A stretch of 64,000 nucleotides of DNA from Gemmatimonadales bacterium (GTDB lineage: Bacteria; Gemmatimonadota; Gemmatimonadetes; Longimicrobiales; Gaopeijiaceae), in NCBI GenBank assembly GCA_007695225.1, contig REED01000119.1, positions 29,693 through 93,692 of the forward strand. Reading direction: 5' to 3'. Shown piece by piece: positions 33,847 to 42,194 of this stretch. Below the pieces are notes generated by a model. The model did not search any database. It worked only from the letters and a program-made list of their open reading frames with translations, and was not told where the DNA came from. Position 1 is the stretch's first letter, and each line of letters opens with the position of its first letter. A program made the translations under genes and the position numbers.

Positions 33847-34380
33847 ATGATGTCCCCGACGGGGACCCTGTCGGCGGGAGGTGCCCCGGACGCCCGGGAC
33901 CCGGACGCCGACGCCCTGGCCGCCGACACCCAGACCCTCCATCGGGCCCTCTCCGAACTGGTGCGGGTCTACCAGTTCCGGGACCGGGACCGGATCTGCT
34001 GTCACGACATTTCCGTGACCCAGTGCCATGCCCTGGAACGGGTGGTCGGGGAGGGACCCCTCTCCCTCAACGAACTGGCGGCCCACCTCTACCTGGACAA
34101 GAGCACCACGAGCCGGGTGGTGGATGCCCTTCAGAAGAAGGGGTACGTGGAGCGCCTCCCCAACCCCCAGGATGGACGGGCCCTCCTCCTCGAGGCGACA
34201 CCGCCAGGGCGAAGCCTCCACCACCGCATCCAGGGGGAGATCCTGGCGCAGGAACAAGAGCTCCTGGCGGACTTCGAGCCGGAGGTGCGTCAGGCCATGG
34301 CCACCCTCATCCGGAGGCTGGCCCGGGCGGCGGCCGCCCGCGTGGACACCTCGGGGGGCGCATGCTGTTCCGTGGACTGA
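33847..34380 (+). CDS. MarR-family regulator with cysteine clusters
   Basis: 177 residues. Winged helix-turn-helix with LSLNELAAHLYLDKSTTSRVVDALQKKGYVERLP (in two parts: LNELAAHLYLDKSTTSRVVD and GYVERLPNPQDGR). Unusual cysteines are CC at 51-52, C60, and CC at 173-174 next to the C-terminus. These could sense metals, metalloids or thiol-reactive compounds. It is followed by the flavoprotein gene in the same direction with a 70-nt gap, and a likely operator is upstream. ATG 33847 or 33850 could be the start. The arsenic link is inference from the neighbour. Confidence 0.85.
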   Translation: MMSPTGTLSAGGAPDARDPDADALAADTQTLHRALSELVRVYQFRDRDRICCHDISVTQCHALERVVGEGPLSLNELAAHLYLDKSTTSRVVDALQKKGYVERLPNPQDGRALLLEATPPGRSLHHRIQGEILAQEQELLADFEPEVRQAMATLIRRLARAAAARVDTSGGACCSVD

Positions 34381-34450
34381 ACCGTGTCCGGGGACCTCGT
34401 ACGAGGGGGATCCCCCACCCCGGCCATAACGCAGATCGGGAAGAGACCCC

Positions 34451-35845
34451 ATGACCCGCTCAACGAAGGATTCCCATCGCTCTCCCCTCCCGGTGGCGGT
34501 GGTGGGCGCGGGGCCCGTTGGCCTGGTGGCAGCCGCCCACCTCCTGGACCGGGGTGAGACTCCACTGATCTTCGAAGCCGGAGAGGCGGTGGGGGCTAGC
34601 ATCCGGGAATGGGGCCACATTCGTCTGTTCTCGCCATGGAAGCACCTCACCGAGCCGGTCTCCCGTCGCCTGCTGGAGACCCATGGCTGGACGCCCCCTC
34701 CCGGCGACCACCTCCCCACCGGGTGGGAGTTGGTGCGGGACTACCTGGAGCCCCTGGCCAGCCTCCCCTCGCTGGCTCCCCACCTCCACCTGGGCCAACG
34801 GGTGGTGGGCATCACCCGGCGGGGCTTTGACAAAGTGAAGTCCCCCGGCCGGCAGGATGCGCCCTTTGAGTTGGTCGTCCGAACCCGGGAAGGAGGGATC
34901 CAGCGCCACCTGGCCCGGGCGGTCCTGGACGCCTCGGGAAGCTGGACCACCCCCAATCCCGTGGGCGCCGGAGGGCTCCCGGCGGAAGGCGAGGAGGCAT
35001 TCCGGGACCACCTCCGTTACGGAGTTCCCGACATCCAGGGAGAGGAGCGGGCCCGCTACGCCGAACGGCGGACCCTGGTGGTGGGGAGCGGGCACTCCGC
35101 CTTCCACTCCGTCCTGGAACTGGCGCGCCTCGGAGAGGGAGCCCCCGGTTCGGAGGTGACCTGGGCCGTACGAGGCGCGGAGCCCGGCAGGATGTTCGGA
35201 GGAGGAGGCCGGGACGCCCTCCCCGCTCGGGGAAAACTGGGGGAGAGGCTCCGGGCACTGGTGACCGAGGGGAGTGTTCGGCTCGTCACCGGCTTCCGCG
35301 TGGCCCGGATCGAGGGCTCCGGAGACCGCCTCCACGTGGTGGGAGAGTGCGGAACCCGTCTGGACCCGGTGGACCAGATCATCGTCAACACCGGCTTCCG
35401 CCCCGACCTGCGAATCCTCCGGGAGCTCCGGATCGACCTCGACCCCTGGTTGGAGGCCCCGGCGAAGCTGGCACCCCTCATCGACCCCAACCTCCACAGC
35501 TGCGGCTCCGTCCCGCCCCATGGGTACGACACCCTGGGGCACCCGGAACAGGACGTCTTCGTGGTGGGGATGAAGAGCTACGGGCGGGCCCCCACCTTCC
35601 TCCTCCTCACCGGCTACGAACAGGTGCGTTCGGTGGTGAGGGGGCTCACCAGCGACCTGGAAGGGGCCCGCCGGCTGGAGTTGGTCCTCCCTGAGACGGG
35701 GGTATGCTCCTCGGATGTCCTGGCAGGGACATGGGCGCCGGACGGGGTCCGGGACGGGACGTCTGACGGTGCGCCCGCCGCAGTTCCTGCCGCCATCCCG
35801 GCCAACGCGCCCCGGCCCCCGACGGGATCCGCCTGCTGCGGATGA
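34451..35845 (+). CDS. Two-dinucleotide-binding-domain flavoprotein, possibly ArsO-like
   Basis: 464 residues. FAD-binding Rossmann motif VVGAGPVGLVAA at about 16-27, NAD(P)H-binding TLVVGSGHSAFHS at about 205-217, and a late LIDPNLHSCGSVPPHGYDTL. The C-terminal tail (about 410-464) is Ala/Pro-rich with cysteines near 421 and a terminal CCG. Vicinal cysteines in a flavoprotein beside a cysteine-rich MarR gene suggest handling of arsenic or other thiophilic compounds, but this is inference. Family annotation as a monooxygenase or ArsO-like oxidoreductase is plausible. It converges with the transporter gene across 60 nt. Confidence 0.72.
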   Translation: MTRSTKDSHRSPLPVAVVGAGPVGLVAAAHLLDRGETPLIFEAGEAVGASIREWGHIRLFSPWKHLTEPVSRRLLETHGWTPPPGDHLPTGWELVRDYLEPLASLPSLAPHLHLGQRVVGITRRGFDKVKSPGRQDAPFELVVRTREGGIQRHLARAVLDASGSWTTPNPVGAGGLPAEGEEAFRDHLRYGVPDIQGEERARYAERRTLVVGSGHSAFHSVLELARLGEGAPGSEVTWAVRGAEPGRMFGGGGRDALPARGKLGERLRALVTEGSVRLVTGFRVARIEGSGDRLHVVGECGTRLDPVDQIIVNTGFRPDLRILRELRIDLDPWLEAPAKLAPLIDPNLHSCGSVPPHGYDTLGHPEQDVFVVGMKSYGRAPTFLLLTGYEQVRSVVRGLTSDLEGARRLELVLPETGVCSSDVLAGTWAPDGVRDGTSDGAPAAVPAAIPANAPRPPTGSACCG

Positions 35846-35905
35846 AGGCCGCCAAGGGCATGGCGGAGAAGGACTCGCTGCTGGGACTCAGGGCCGCGAG
35901 GTCAA

Positions 35906-37219
35906 CTACCTCGCCGGAGGCGTTTCGGCCGCCTTCGCCCGCTTCCCCTGCTCCCGGGCCAGCCAGACCCCCAGGACCGCCCACGCCGCCGCCAGCGGAA
36001 GGACCAGCGCCGAGAGGGCAATGATCCCGCCCCCCAGCCGTCCCAGGAGTCCCTCGGTCCAGGCCCCCACCACGTCACCCGTCCGGTAGACCAGGGTGTC
36101 CACCACGGCCTTCGACTTGTACTTGTCCTCCCGGCCCACCACGGTGAAGAGGGTCTCCCGTGCGGGGCGGGTCAGGCCGCGCTGCACCGCCCGATAGGAA
36201 GCCTCGAGGAGGATGAGGGCGGCGAAGGTCCCGGTGATGGCGAGTCCAATGAATCCCAGCGCCACGGTGACGGGGAGGAGCACCAGGGCCACCGCCACGC
36301 CCAGCCGCTTCATGATGTGACCGGTCAGGAAGAGCTGGAGCGCCAGCGTGGTCACCTGCGTCCAGAAATCGATCTGCGCGAAGAGACCGGTCTGCTGATC
36401 CATCTCCTCCGTCATGGCCGCGACCACCTGGAGACGGGTGAAGTAGATGAAGGTGGCCATGATGGCCATGATGAGGACGAAGAAGCAGATCCCCAGGAGG
36501 TAGGGGGACCTGACCACGGCCCGGAACCCTTCCCAGGCACTCCCGCCGATGATCTCCTCCTCCTTCACCACCGGGGGCGCTTCCGGGTCGTCGGGGTCGA
36601 TCTCGGTGAGGCTCTCCGGCTGCAGGTGGGCCACCAGCGCCGCAGCCCCCACCGCCAGCCCCAGGAAGCCCACGGCGACGAGGATGAGGTTCTCCGTCCC
36701 CACCACCTCCACATAGGTCCAGGCGAACCAGGGCCCGAAGATGGCCCCCAGGGTCCCCCCGACGGCGATAACACCGAAGAGCCGCTTGGACTGCTCCAGG
36801 GAGAACCGGTCCACCATGAGGGCCCAGAAGACCATGGTGCTGAAGAGATTGAAGACACTGAACCAGACATAGAAGACCCGCCCCGAGATCTCCCCCGCCG
36901 CCTCCGGGGCGAAGCTCAGAAGGGCCCAGAAGCCCAGGAGGCTCGTGCCGAAGAAGATGTAGGTGGCGGCGATGAAGGAGATCCGCCGGAAGCGGGAGAC
37001 CAGGTACCCGAACACAGGGTTCACCGCCAGGGTCACCACCGCCGTTCCCACGAAGAGCCACCGGACGGTATCGAGTCCGCTCCGCATGCCCAGAGCCTCC
37101 CGGGCGGGGCGGATGACCATGAGGGCCGACAGGACGCAGAAGAAGAAGGCCGCCGAGGCCAGAAGGGCGGGGATTTCTTCCCGTCGCACATTGACGAAAC
37201 GCTGCAGGGCCGCAGTCAT
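35906..37219 (-). CDS. MFS/ATP:ADP-antiporter-like (Tlc-type) transporter
   Basis: 437 residues with about twelve hydrophobic segments. The N-terminal EIPALLASAAFFFCVLSALM-like segment and the ALMVIRPAREALG motif resemble Tlc/NTT nucleotide carriers and related free-living MFS members. LTRPARETLFTVVGREDKYKSK in the C-terminal third is also typical. Free-living bacteria with such genes are not known to import ATP, so the substrate is open. The ribosome-binding site AGGAGG is about 12 nt upstream of ATG 37219, longer than usual. Confidence 0.75.
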   Translation of the reverse strand: MTAALQRFVNVRREEIPALLASAAFFFCVLSALMVIRPAREALGMRSGLDTVRWLFVGTAVVTLAVNPVFGYLVSRFRRISFIAATYIFFGTSLLGFWALLSFAPEAAGEISGRVFYVWFSVFNLFSTMVFWALMVDRFSLEQSKRLFGVIAVGGTLGAIFGPWFAWTYVEVVGTENLILVAVGFLGLAVGAAALVAHLQPESLTEIDPDDPEAPPVVKEEEIIGGSAWEGFRAVVRSPYLLGICFFVLIMAIMATFIYFTRLQVVAAMTEEMDQQTGLFAQIDFWTQVTTLALQLFLTGHIMKRLGVAVALVLLPVTVALGFIGLAITGTFAALILLEASYRAVQRGLTRPARETLFTVVGREDKYKSKAVVDTLVYRTGDVVGAWTEGLLGRLGGGIIALSALVLPLAAAWAVLGVWLAREQGKRAKAAETPPAR

Positions 37220-37516
37220 GGCGCGGGGTGCCTCCTTTCCATATGCGGACAGTGTGCGGACCCGGGCATTCGAACTCCAAGCGAGGGACGGGAGTCCCTT
37301 CGCCGTCGGGTGCTGTCAAAATATTGGGGGGCGCAACGTAGGCGGGCGACTCGGGGAAGAGCAAGAAACCGGATGGGGAAATGAACGAGACCCAACCGTC
37401 GGCCCACCGTCGGCCCGTAAGGTACCCGACACGGATCATGGCGGTAGGTGCCCCGTTCAAGGGACCCAGGAGGGGGTGCGTTCCACTTGACGGATGTGGG
37501 CGGCGCATGTCCTCCC

Positions 37517-38278
37517 CTAATCCCCTCCAATCCGCATCCCCACCCCCACCGAGAACCGCGTCAGGGTCTCTCGGCCGCAGATTCCCCACGCATCCAGGAC
37601 ACAGGCTGGAAAATCCACCTCCGTTCGGTCCACGGCCAGGCGCAGTCGGAGGAAATCCCCCAGCAGACGGGGAGCCTCCACGGAGGCGATCCATCCCACG
37701 CCCACCTGCCGGCGGTCTCCGTCCTCCATGACGGGTCGTTCCTCCCTGCCGGTGGTCTCCCCCGTCCGCCGGATTCCGAAATGGTGATAGGCCGCAGAGG
37801 GCCCGACCCCCAGTTGGAACCCGAAGATCCGGGGTGCGAGGATCTGAAGGTGCGCCGAGGCCGTGGTGACGGTGTTCTCCTCCAGCACCACCTCTGAGAC
37901 GCACCCCGTGGCCACCGGCCAGTAGCTGGTGCAGATGGCTCCCGGCCCCGACTCCCGGCCCCGGTCCTGACCCGCAGAGATCCCCAGCCGGAGGAATCCC
38001 AGCGGATCGGTGGTGACCCAACCATGGACTCCAGACCCACCGGGCATGTCACTCCGCATCTCCGGGAAGGTGGAGGCGCTAACCCCCACCACCTGGGCCG
38101 TGGCCATGGCGGGAGCCATCGCCATGAGGACCAGCGGGGCGAACCCCACCCACCACCCGGACCACCGGGCAAAGCGAGGGGATGGGAATGGCGCAGAGGG
38201 CCGGGGTTGCAGGGGCCGCGGGACTGGCCGGGCTCGCCCGACTCGCCGGGGCCGAATGGATGGGTGATGGCAGCTCAT
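37517..38278 (-). CDS. Outer-membrane beta-barrel-like exported protein
   Basis: 253 residues. An arginine-rich leader and hydrophobic stretch (about 38-62, LVLMAMAPAMATAQ) form a signal peptide. The mature part has alternating strands (GWVTTDPLGFLRLGISAGQ, VGPSAAYHHFGIRR) and ends in RFSVGVGMRIGGD, like a small barrel. No family was recognised. The start ATG 38278 is preceded by GAGG; ATG 38299 would add seven residues. The AT-poor coding region fits the rest of the window. The 297-nt gap upstream of the transporter contains nothing clear. Confidence 0.6.
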   Translation of the reverse strand: MSCHHPSIRPRRVGRARPVPRPLQPRPSAPFPSPRFARWSGWWVGFAPLVLMAMAPAMATAQVVGVSASTFPEMRSDMPGGSGVHGWVTTDPLGFLRLGISAGQDRGRESGPGAICTSYWPVATGCVSEVVLEENTVTTASAHLQILAPRIFGFQLGVGPSAAYHHFGIRRTGETTGREERPVMEDGDRRQVGVGWIASVEAPRLLGDFLRLRLAVDRTEVDFPACVLDAWGICGRETLTRFSVGVGMRIGGD

Positions 38279-38507
38279 GAGAACCTCATTCCGGGGCATA
38301 CCCGAAACCGCACGTCGGGCTCCCTCCCCCACATCAAGACCACCGAAACTCTGGAGGGGCGTCCTCCACCTGCGACACGGCCCAAGATGATCCAAACGGG
38401 AAGGCGAACACAATGCCCACGATCCCCATCGGTGGCGACGCCGAACGTGAGCGCCTAGTGTGGGGTCCACGTGCCCCCGTCTCCCCCACACCTCCACCTA
38501 CCGGGCC

Positions 38508-40187
38508 ATGCCAGCTCCCACCACCCCCCTCTCCGCCACCCGCCGGCCCTTCCTACGGGCCCTCCCTCCGTCCGCCTTCCTCCTCTTCCTCGGGCTGGCT
38601 ACGCCCTGCGCTTCCCAGGGGATCGAGGAAGGTGGCCCTTCCCAGCTCCAGGGTCTGCGGACCCCCGCCGAGGCCTCGGACTTCGCCCGCCACACCGGCC
38701 ACGACGAGATGATGGCCTATCTCACCCGGGTGCAGGCGGAGGCCTCCGACATGCGGCTGGGGAGCTATGGTCGAACCCTGGAGGGGCGGGACCTTCCCGT
38801 GGCCTTCTTCAGCCGCCCCCACGTGACTTCCCCGGCAGAGGCCCACGCCACGGGGAAGCCGGTGGTGGTCCTGGGGGCCAATGCCCATGGGCACAACTAC
38901 GTGGCCCGGGAGGCCCTCCTGATCCTCCTCCGGGAGCTGGGAGCCCCGGGGTCCGAGATGAACGAGCTCCTGGACCGGGTCATCGTCCTGGTGGCGCCCT
39001 CAAAGAACCCCGACGGATTGGCGGCGGAGGACCGCTTCAACGCCCGGGGGGCCGATCTGAACCGGGACTACATGACCCTGGACCAGCCCTCCATGGCGGC
39101 CTACGTGGGGAACGTGATCAACCGGTGGAATCCCCACCTCTTCGTGGATGGGCATGACGGAGGGGCGGTGCAGTACGGGGGTGCCTTCCCCTATCACCTC
39201 CTCTACCAGGGGCCGGGGCTGGCCGGGGCGGACCCCGCCCTTGGCGACCTGGCGGACCACCGGGTGCTTCCCCACGTGAACCAAGCGTTGGCCAGCGAGG
39301 GCTTCCAGTCCTTCTACTGGTCCAGGGGAGACGCGGAGCGGTGGCTGGTCGGGGGCGCCGCTCCCCGGATGGGCCGGAACTACGGGGGATTGGCGAACAA
39401 ACTCTCCATCCTCTTCGAGGTGGCGGAGTGGCCGGGAATGGAAGCCGGGGTGGAGGTGGCCCTCCACGCCTATCGGTCCATCCTGACCTACACCAGGGAT
39501 CATGGGGATGAACTCATGGGCACCGTGCAGGCGGCCCGGGAGCGGACGGTGGCGCTGGGGCGGGAGCCCACCGGGCAGGTTCCGGTGGCGGAACGGATGG
39601 AGGCCGACTCCCTCCGGGTCACCTATCAGATCGTGGATCCGGCCCAGGTGGATCCATCCCTCCCCGTCCAGGAGGAGGCACTCCTCACCGTGGAGGACGC
39701 CCCGATCCTCAGGCAGGCCGTGGGTACCCGATTCCGGGACCGCCCCTGGGCTTATCTCCTCCCCCCCTCGGCGGAAGCGGCGGTGGCCCTCTTGAAGCGC
39801 CACCGGATCGAGGTGGAGCGACTGGCGGCTCCGGTGGAGGTGGAGGTCCGGGGCTACACACTGGAGGGAATCCGGTGGGAGTCCGCCGACAACCATCACG
39901 GGGCCGCGCCCGTCATCCAGGTGGGTGAGGAGGTGGACTACAGGGTGCACCTGCCCCCGGGAACCTGGGTGGTGCGGACCGGCCAGGTACTGGGCCGGGT
40001 GGTAACCCACCTACTGGAGCCGGAGACCACCGACAACATCTTCTACTGGGATCGAATGACGTTCCTCCTTCCCCTGGCGGAGCTGGAGGCCTTCCACATG
40101 AGTCCCGAAACCGTCGAGCCTCCCCTCCTCCCCATCCGGAAGCTGATGGCGCCGGCCCGGCTCCCCACGATGCTGGATGGCGGTTGA
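38508..40187 (+). CDS. Secreted M14-family metallocarboxypeptidase-like protein
   Basis: 559 residues, signal peptide (about 1-36). M14 fold signatures: NPDGLAAEDRFNARGADLNRD (in parts: NPDGLAAEDRFNARG and ADLNRDYM), LFVDGHDGG with the third zinc-ligand His, and SILFEVAEWPG with the catalytic Glu. In the first zinc motif, HxxE, this protein reads AHGHNYVARE, so the Glu ligand seems to be Asn. It may bind zinc weakly or be a pseudo-enzyme. A 200-residue C-terminal extension is of unknown fold. ATG 38508 was chosen over GTG 38460. Confidence 0.8.
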   Translation: MPAPTTPLSATRRPFLRALPPSAFLLFLGLATPCASQGIEEGGPSQLQGLRTPAEASDFARHTGHDEMMAYLTRVQAEASDMRLGSYGRTLEGRDLPVAFFSRPHVTSPAEAHATGKPVVVLGANAHGHNYVAREALLILLRELGAPGSEMNELLDRVIVLVAPSKNPDGLAAEDRFNARGADLNRDYMTLDQPSMAAYVGNVINRWNPHLFVDGHDGGAVQYGGAFPYHLLYQGPGLAGADPALGDLADHRVLPHVNQALASEGFQSFYWSRGDAERWLVGGAAPRMGRNYGGLANKLSILFEVAEWPGMEAGVEVALHAYRSILTYTRDHGDELMGTVQAARERTVALGREPTGQVPVAERMEADSLRVTYQIVDPAQVDPSLPVQEEALLTVEDAPILRQAVGTRFRDRPWAYLLPPSAEAAVALLKRHRIEVERLAAPVEVEVRGYTLEGIRWESADNHHGAAPVIQVGEEVDYRVHLPPGTWVVRTGQVLGRVVTHLLEPETTDNIFYWDRMTFLLPLAELEAFHMSPETVEPPLLPIRKLMAPARLPTMLDGG

Positions 40188-40274
40188 AGGGGACTCGGTG
40201 CGGCCCTCCCCAATCAGAAGCGTTTACGGGCTCCGGGGCTCAGCGGGCCAGCGGGCCAGGGCCGGCTCCAGCCC

Positions 40275-41978
40275 TCATCGCCCGTAGAGTTCTCGCCACG
40301 CCGCTTCGAACTCGTTCCCGGGATTCCACCGGGGCTGCTCATCGGCGTTGGCCACCCGGTGGGCCACGTCGACGAAGACTCGCATGTCCCGTTCCACCCC
40401 GGACAGATCCCACTCCGGGGAGATCCGGTCCGAAACCTGGTGGTAGTGCTCGGCCCGGTGGGCCTCGGGATCGAAGTCCAGCTCCTGGACGTAGTCGGTG
40501 CCATGGCGCAGGTACAGGGCCGGAATCCCCGCCTTGGCGAAGCTGAGCTGATCGGAACGGTAGAAGCTACCTGCCGCCGGATCCGGGTCTCCCTCGGGGC
40601 GGAAGCCGTGCTCCCGGACCACCTCCCGGAAGACCTCGCCCAGGGAGTTCATGTCGATGCCGATGGCGGCGACGTCGTGGGTGAGGCCGTAGGACTGGGG
40701 GGAATCCACATTGAAGTTGGCCACGATGCTGGACCGGGGCACCGGTGGGTCCTCCACGAACTGACCACTCCCCAGGAGCCCCCCCTCCTCCGCGGTGACC
40801 GATACGAACATCACCGAGCGCCGGGAGGGTAACGCAACGAATGCTTCAGCAGCTGCGATGATGGCGGCCACCCCCAGGGCGTTGTCCAGGGCGCCGCTGT
40901 AGATCTTGTCCTCCCCTGGCAGGTCCGGATCCATCCCCAGGTGATCGTGATGGGCGGTGAAGACGATGTACTCCTCCGCCAGCTCGGGGTCGGTGCCCCG
41001 GACCACCCCCGCCACGTTGGGCGCCTGGATCCGTTCGAACTCCGTCTCGATACGGGCACTCAGCCGGAAACCGGTATCCACGGGACGGAAATCACGACGG
41101 GCCGCCATCTCGAAGAGCCCCGCCAGATCGGTCCCCATTCCCGCCGCCAGATCCTCGGTGCGTGTGGAATCCATCCAGGCGAGGAAATCGAGCTTGTAGT
41201 CCCGCTGCCAGACCAGCCGCTCTCCCATGTTCCCGATGACGCTGAAGCCGTATCCCGCGGATTCATCGGTGTGGATGACGATGGCCCCCGCGGCCCCGTG
41301 CTTTTCGGCCTGCTCGTACTTGTAGGTCCACCGGCCGTAGTACGTCCGGATGGGACCGCCGAAGAGCGCCTGGCCATCTTCCACCACCGGCGGATCATCG
41401 TTGAGGAAGAGGAGGACCTTCCCCTCCACGTCCTCGCCCTTGAAGTCGTCCCACCCGTACTCGGGAGCCTCCACCCCATACCCCACGAAGACCACGGGCA
41501 CCTCGTCCAACTCCACCACCGGCTGCTCCGCGCTGGAGAAGTAGGTGAAGTTCACCTCGGGGACGAGATCCAGGGGTCCCCCGGGCCCGGCGATAGAGGC
41601 GGTGGATCGATCCAGTTGCTTGCTCATCCCCAGGAGCTCTATGGGGAGTCGGTACCCGTCGCCCACCGGCTCCAGGCCGATCTCACGGAAGCGGTTTTCG
41701 ATGTGGCGCACCGCCCGCTCCTCGCCCGGGGTCCCCGGGGCTCGCCCCTCCATGCTGTCGGCGGAGAGGATGGAGACATCGGAGAGGATTCCCTCGGCGG
41801 TGATCCGGGCAAGGGCGTCCTCGATCCCTGGGGCGGCGGCGGGGATGGTGACATCGGGCGCAGCCTCGTCTCCCGGCGCGGGGGCGTCGGGGGAGCACGC
41901 CACGAAGGCCAGGATGGCCCAGGGGATCATGGCCAGGATGGGACGGGTGGGGAGGGGGCGAACCCAGGGGCGCATCAT
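40275..41978 (-). CDS. M28-family peptidase lipoprotein with a PA domain
   Basis: 567 residues. A lipoprotein signal with AFVACSPD (about residue 28) precedes a PA domain (about 150-260, with VFVGYGVEAPEYGWDDFKG) inserted before the catalytic part. Metal-site motifs are FTAHHDHLG, SGALDNALG, VTAEEGGLLGS and the final LYLRHGTDYVQE. It probably acts on the outer surface or in the periplasm. AAGGAG lies about 5 nt before ATG 41978. It converges with the M14 gene across 87 nt. The closest relation in the window is the M28 gene at 8724. Confidence 0.88.
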   Translation of the reverse strand: MMRPWVRPLPTRPILAMIPWAILAFVACSPDAPAPGDEAAPDVTIPAAAPGIEDALARITAEGILSDVSILSADSMEGRAPGTPGEERAVRHIENRFREIGLEPVGDGYRLPIELLGMSKQLDRSTASIAGPGGPLDLVPEVNFTYFSSAEQPVVELDEVPVVFVGYGVEAPEYGWDDFKGEDVEGKVLLFLNDDPPVVEDGQALFGGPIRTYYGRWTYKYEQAEKHGAAGAIVIHTDESAGYGFSVIGNMGERLVWQRDYKLDFLAWMDSTRTEDLAAGMGTDLAGLFEMAARRDFRPVDTGFRLSARIETEFERIQAPNVAGVVRGTDPELAEEYIVFTAHHDHLGMDPDLPGEDKIYSGALDNALGVAAIIAAAEAFVALPSRRSVMFVSVTAEEGGLLGSGQFVEDPPVPRSSIVANFNVDSPQSYGLTHDVAAIGIDMNSLGEVFREVVREHGFRPEGDPDPAAGSFYRSDQLSFAKAGIPALYLRHGTDYVQELDFDPEAHRAEHYHQVSDRISPEWDLSGVERDMRVFVDVAHRVANADEQPRWNPGNEFEAAWRELYGR

Positions 41979-42194
41979 ATCATCTCCTTCCTGGAGGCGA
42001 GCATCGAACCTGGCCGGACCGGACGGGTTCGGGGACACCGCATTTCCCGGAAGCGATCCGACATCTATCGCAAAGTCGCCGAAGTTTGGTAGCTACGGGG
42101 ATGAACGGAATGGAGCCGGCATCGGAGGTGGCCCGCCTCAGGACCGGTATCCGGATACTCCCCGAAAAGGTGCGCCAACTCCTGAACACTCGCC

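Noticed and set aside
35896..35914. Hairpin GCGAGGT-CAACT-ACCTCGC at the transporter stop
   Set aside because: Short stem with no U run; too weak to call as a terminator.
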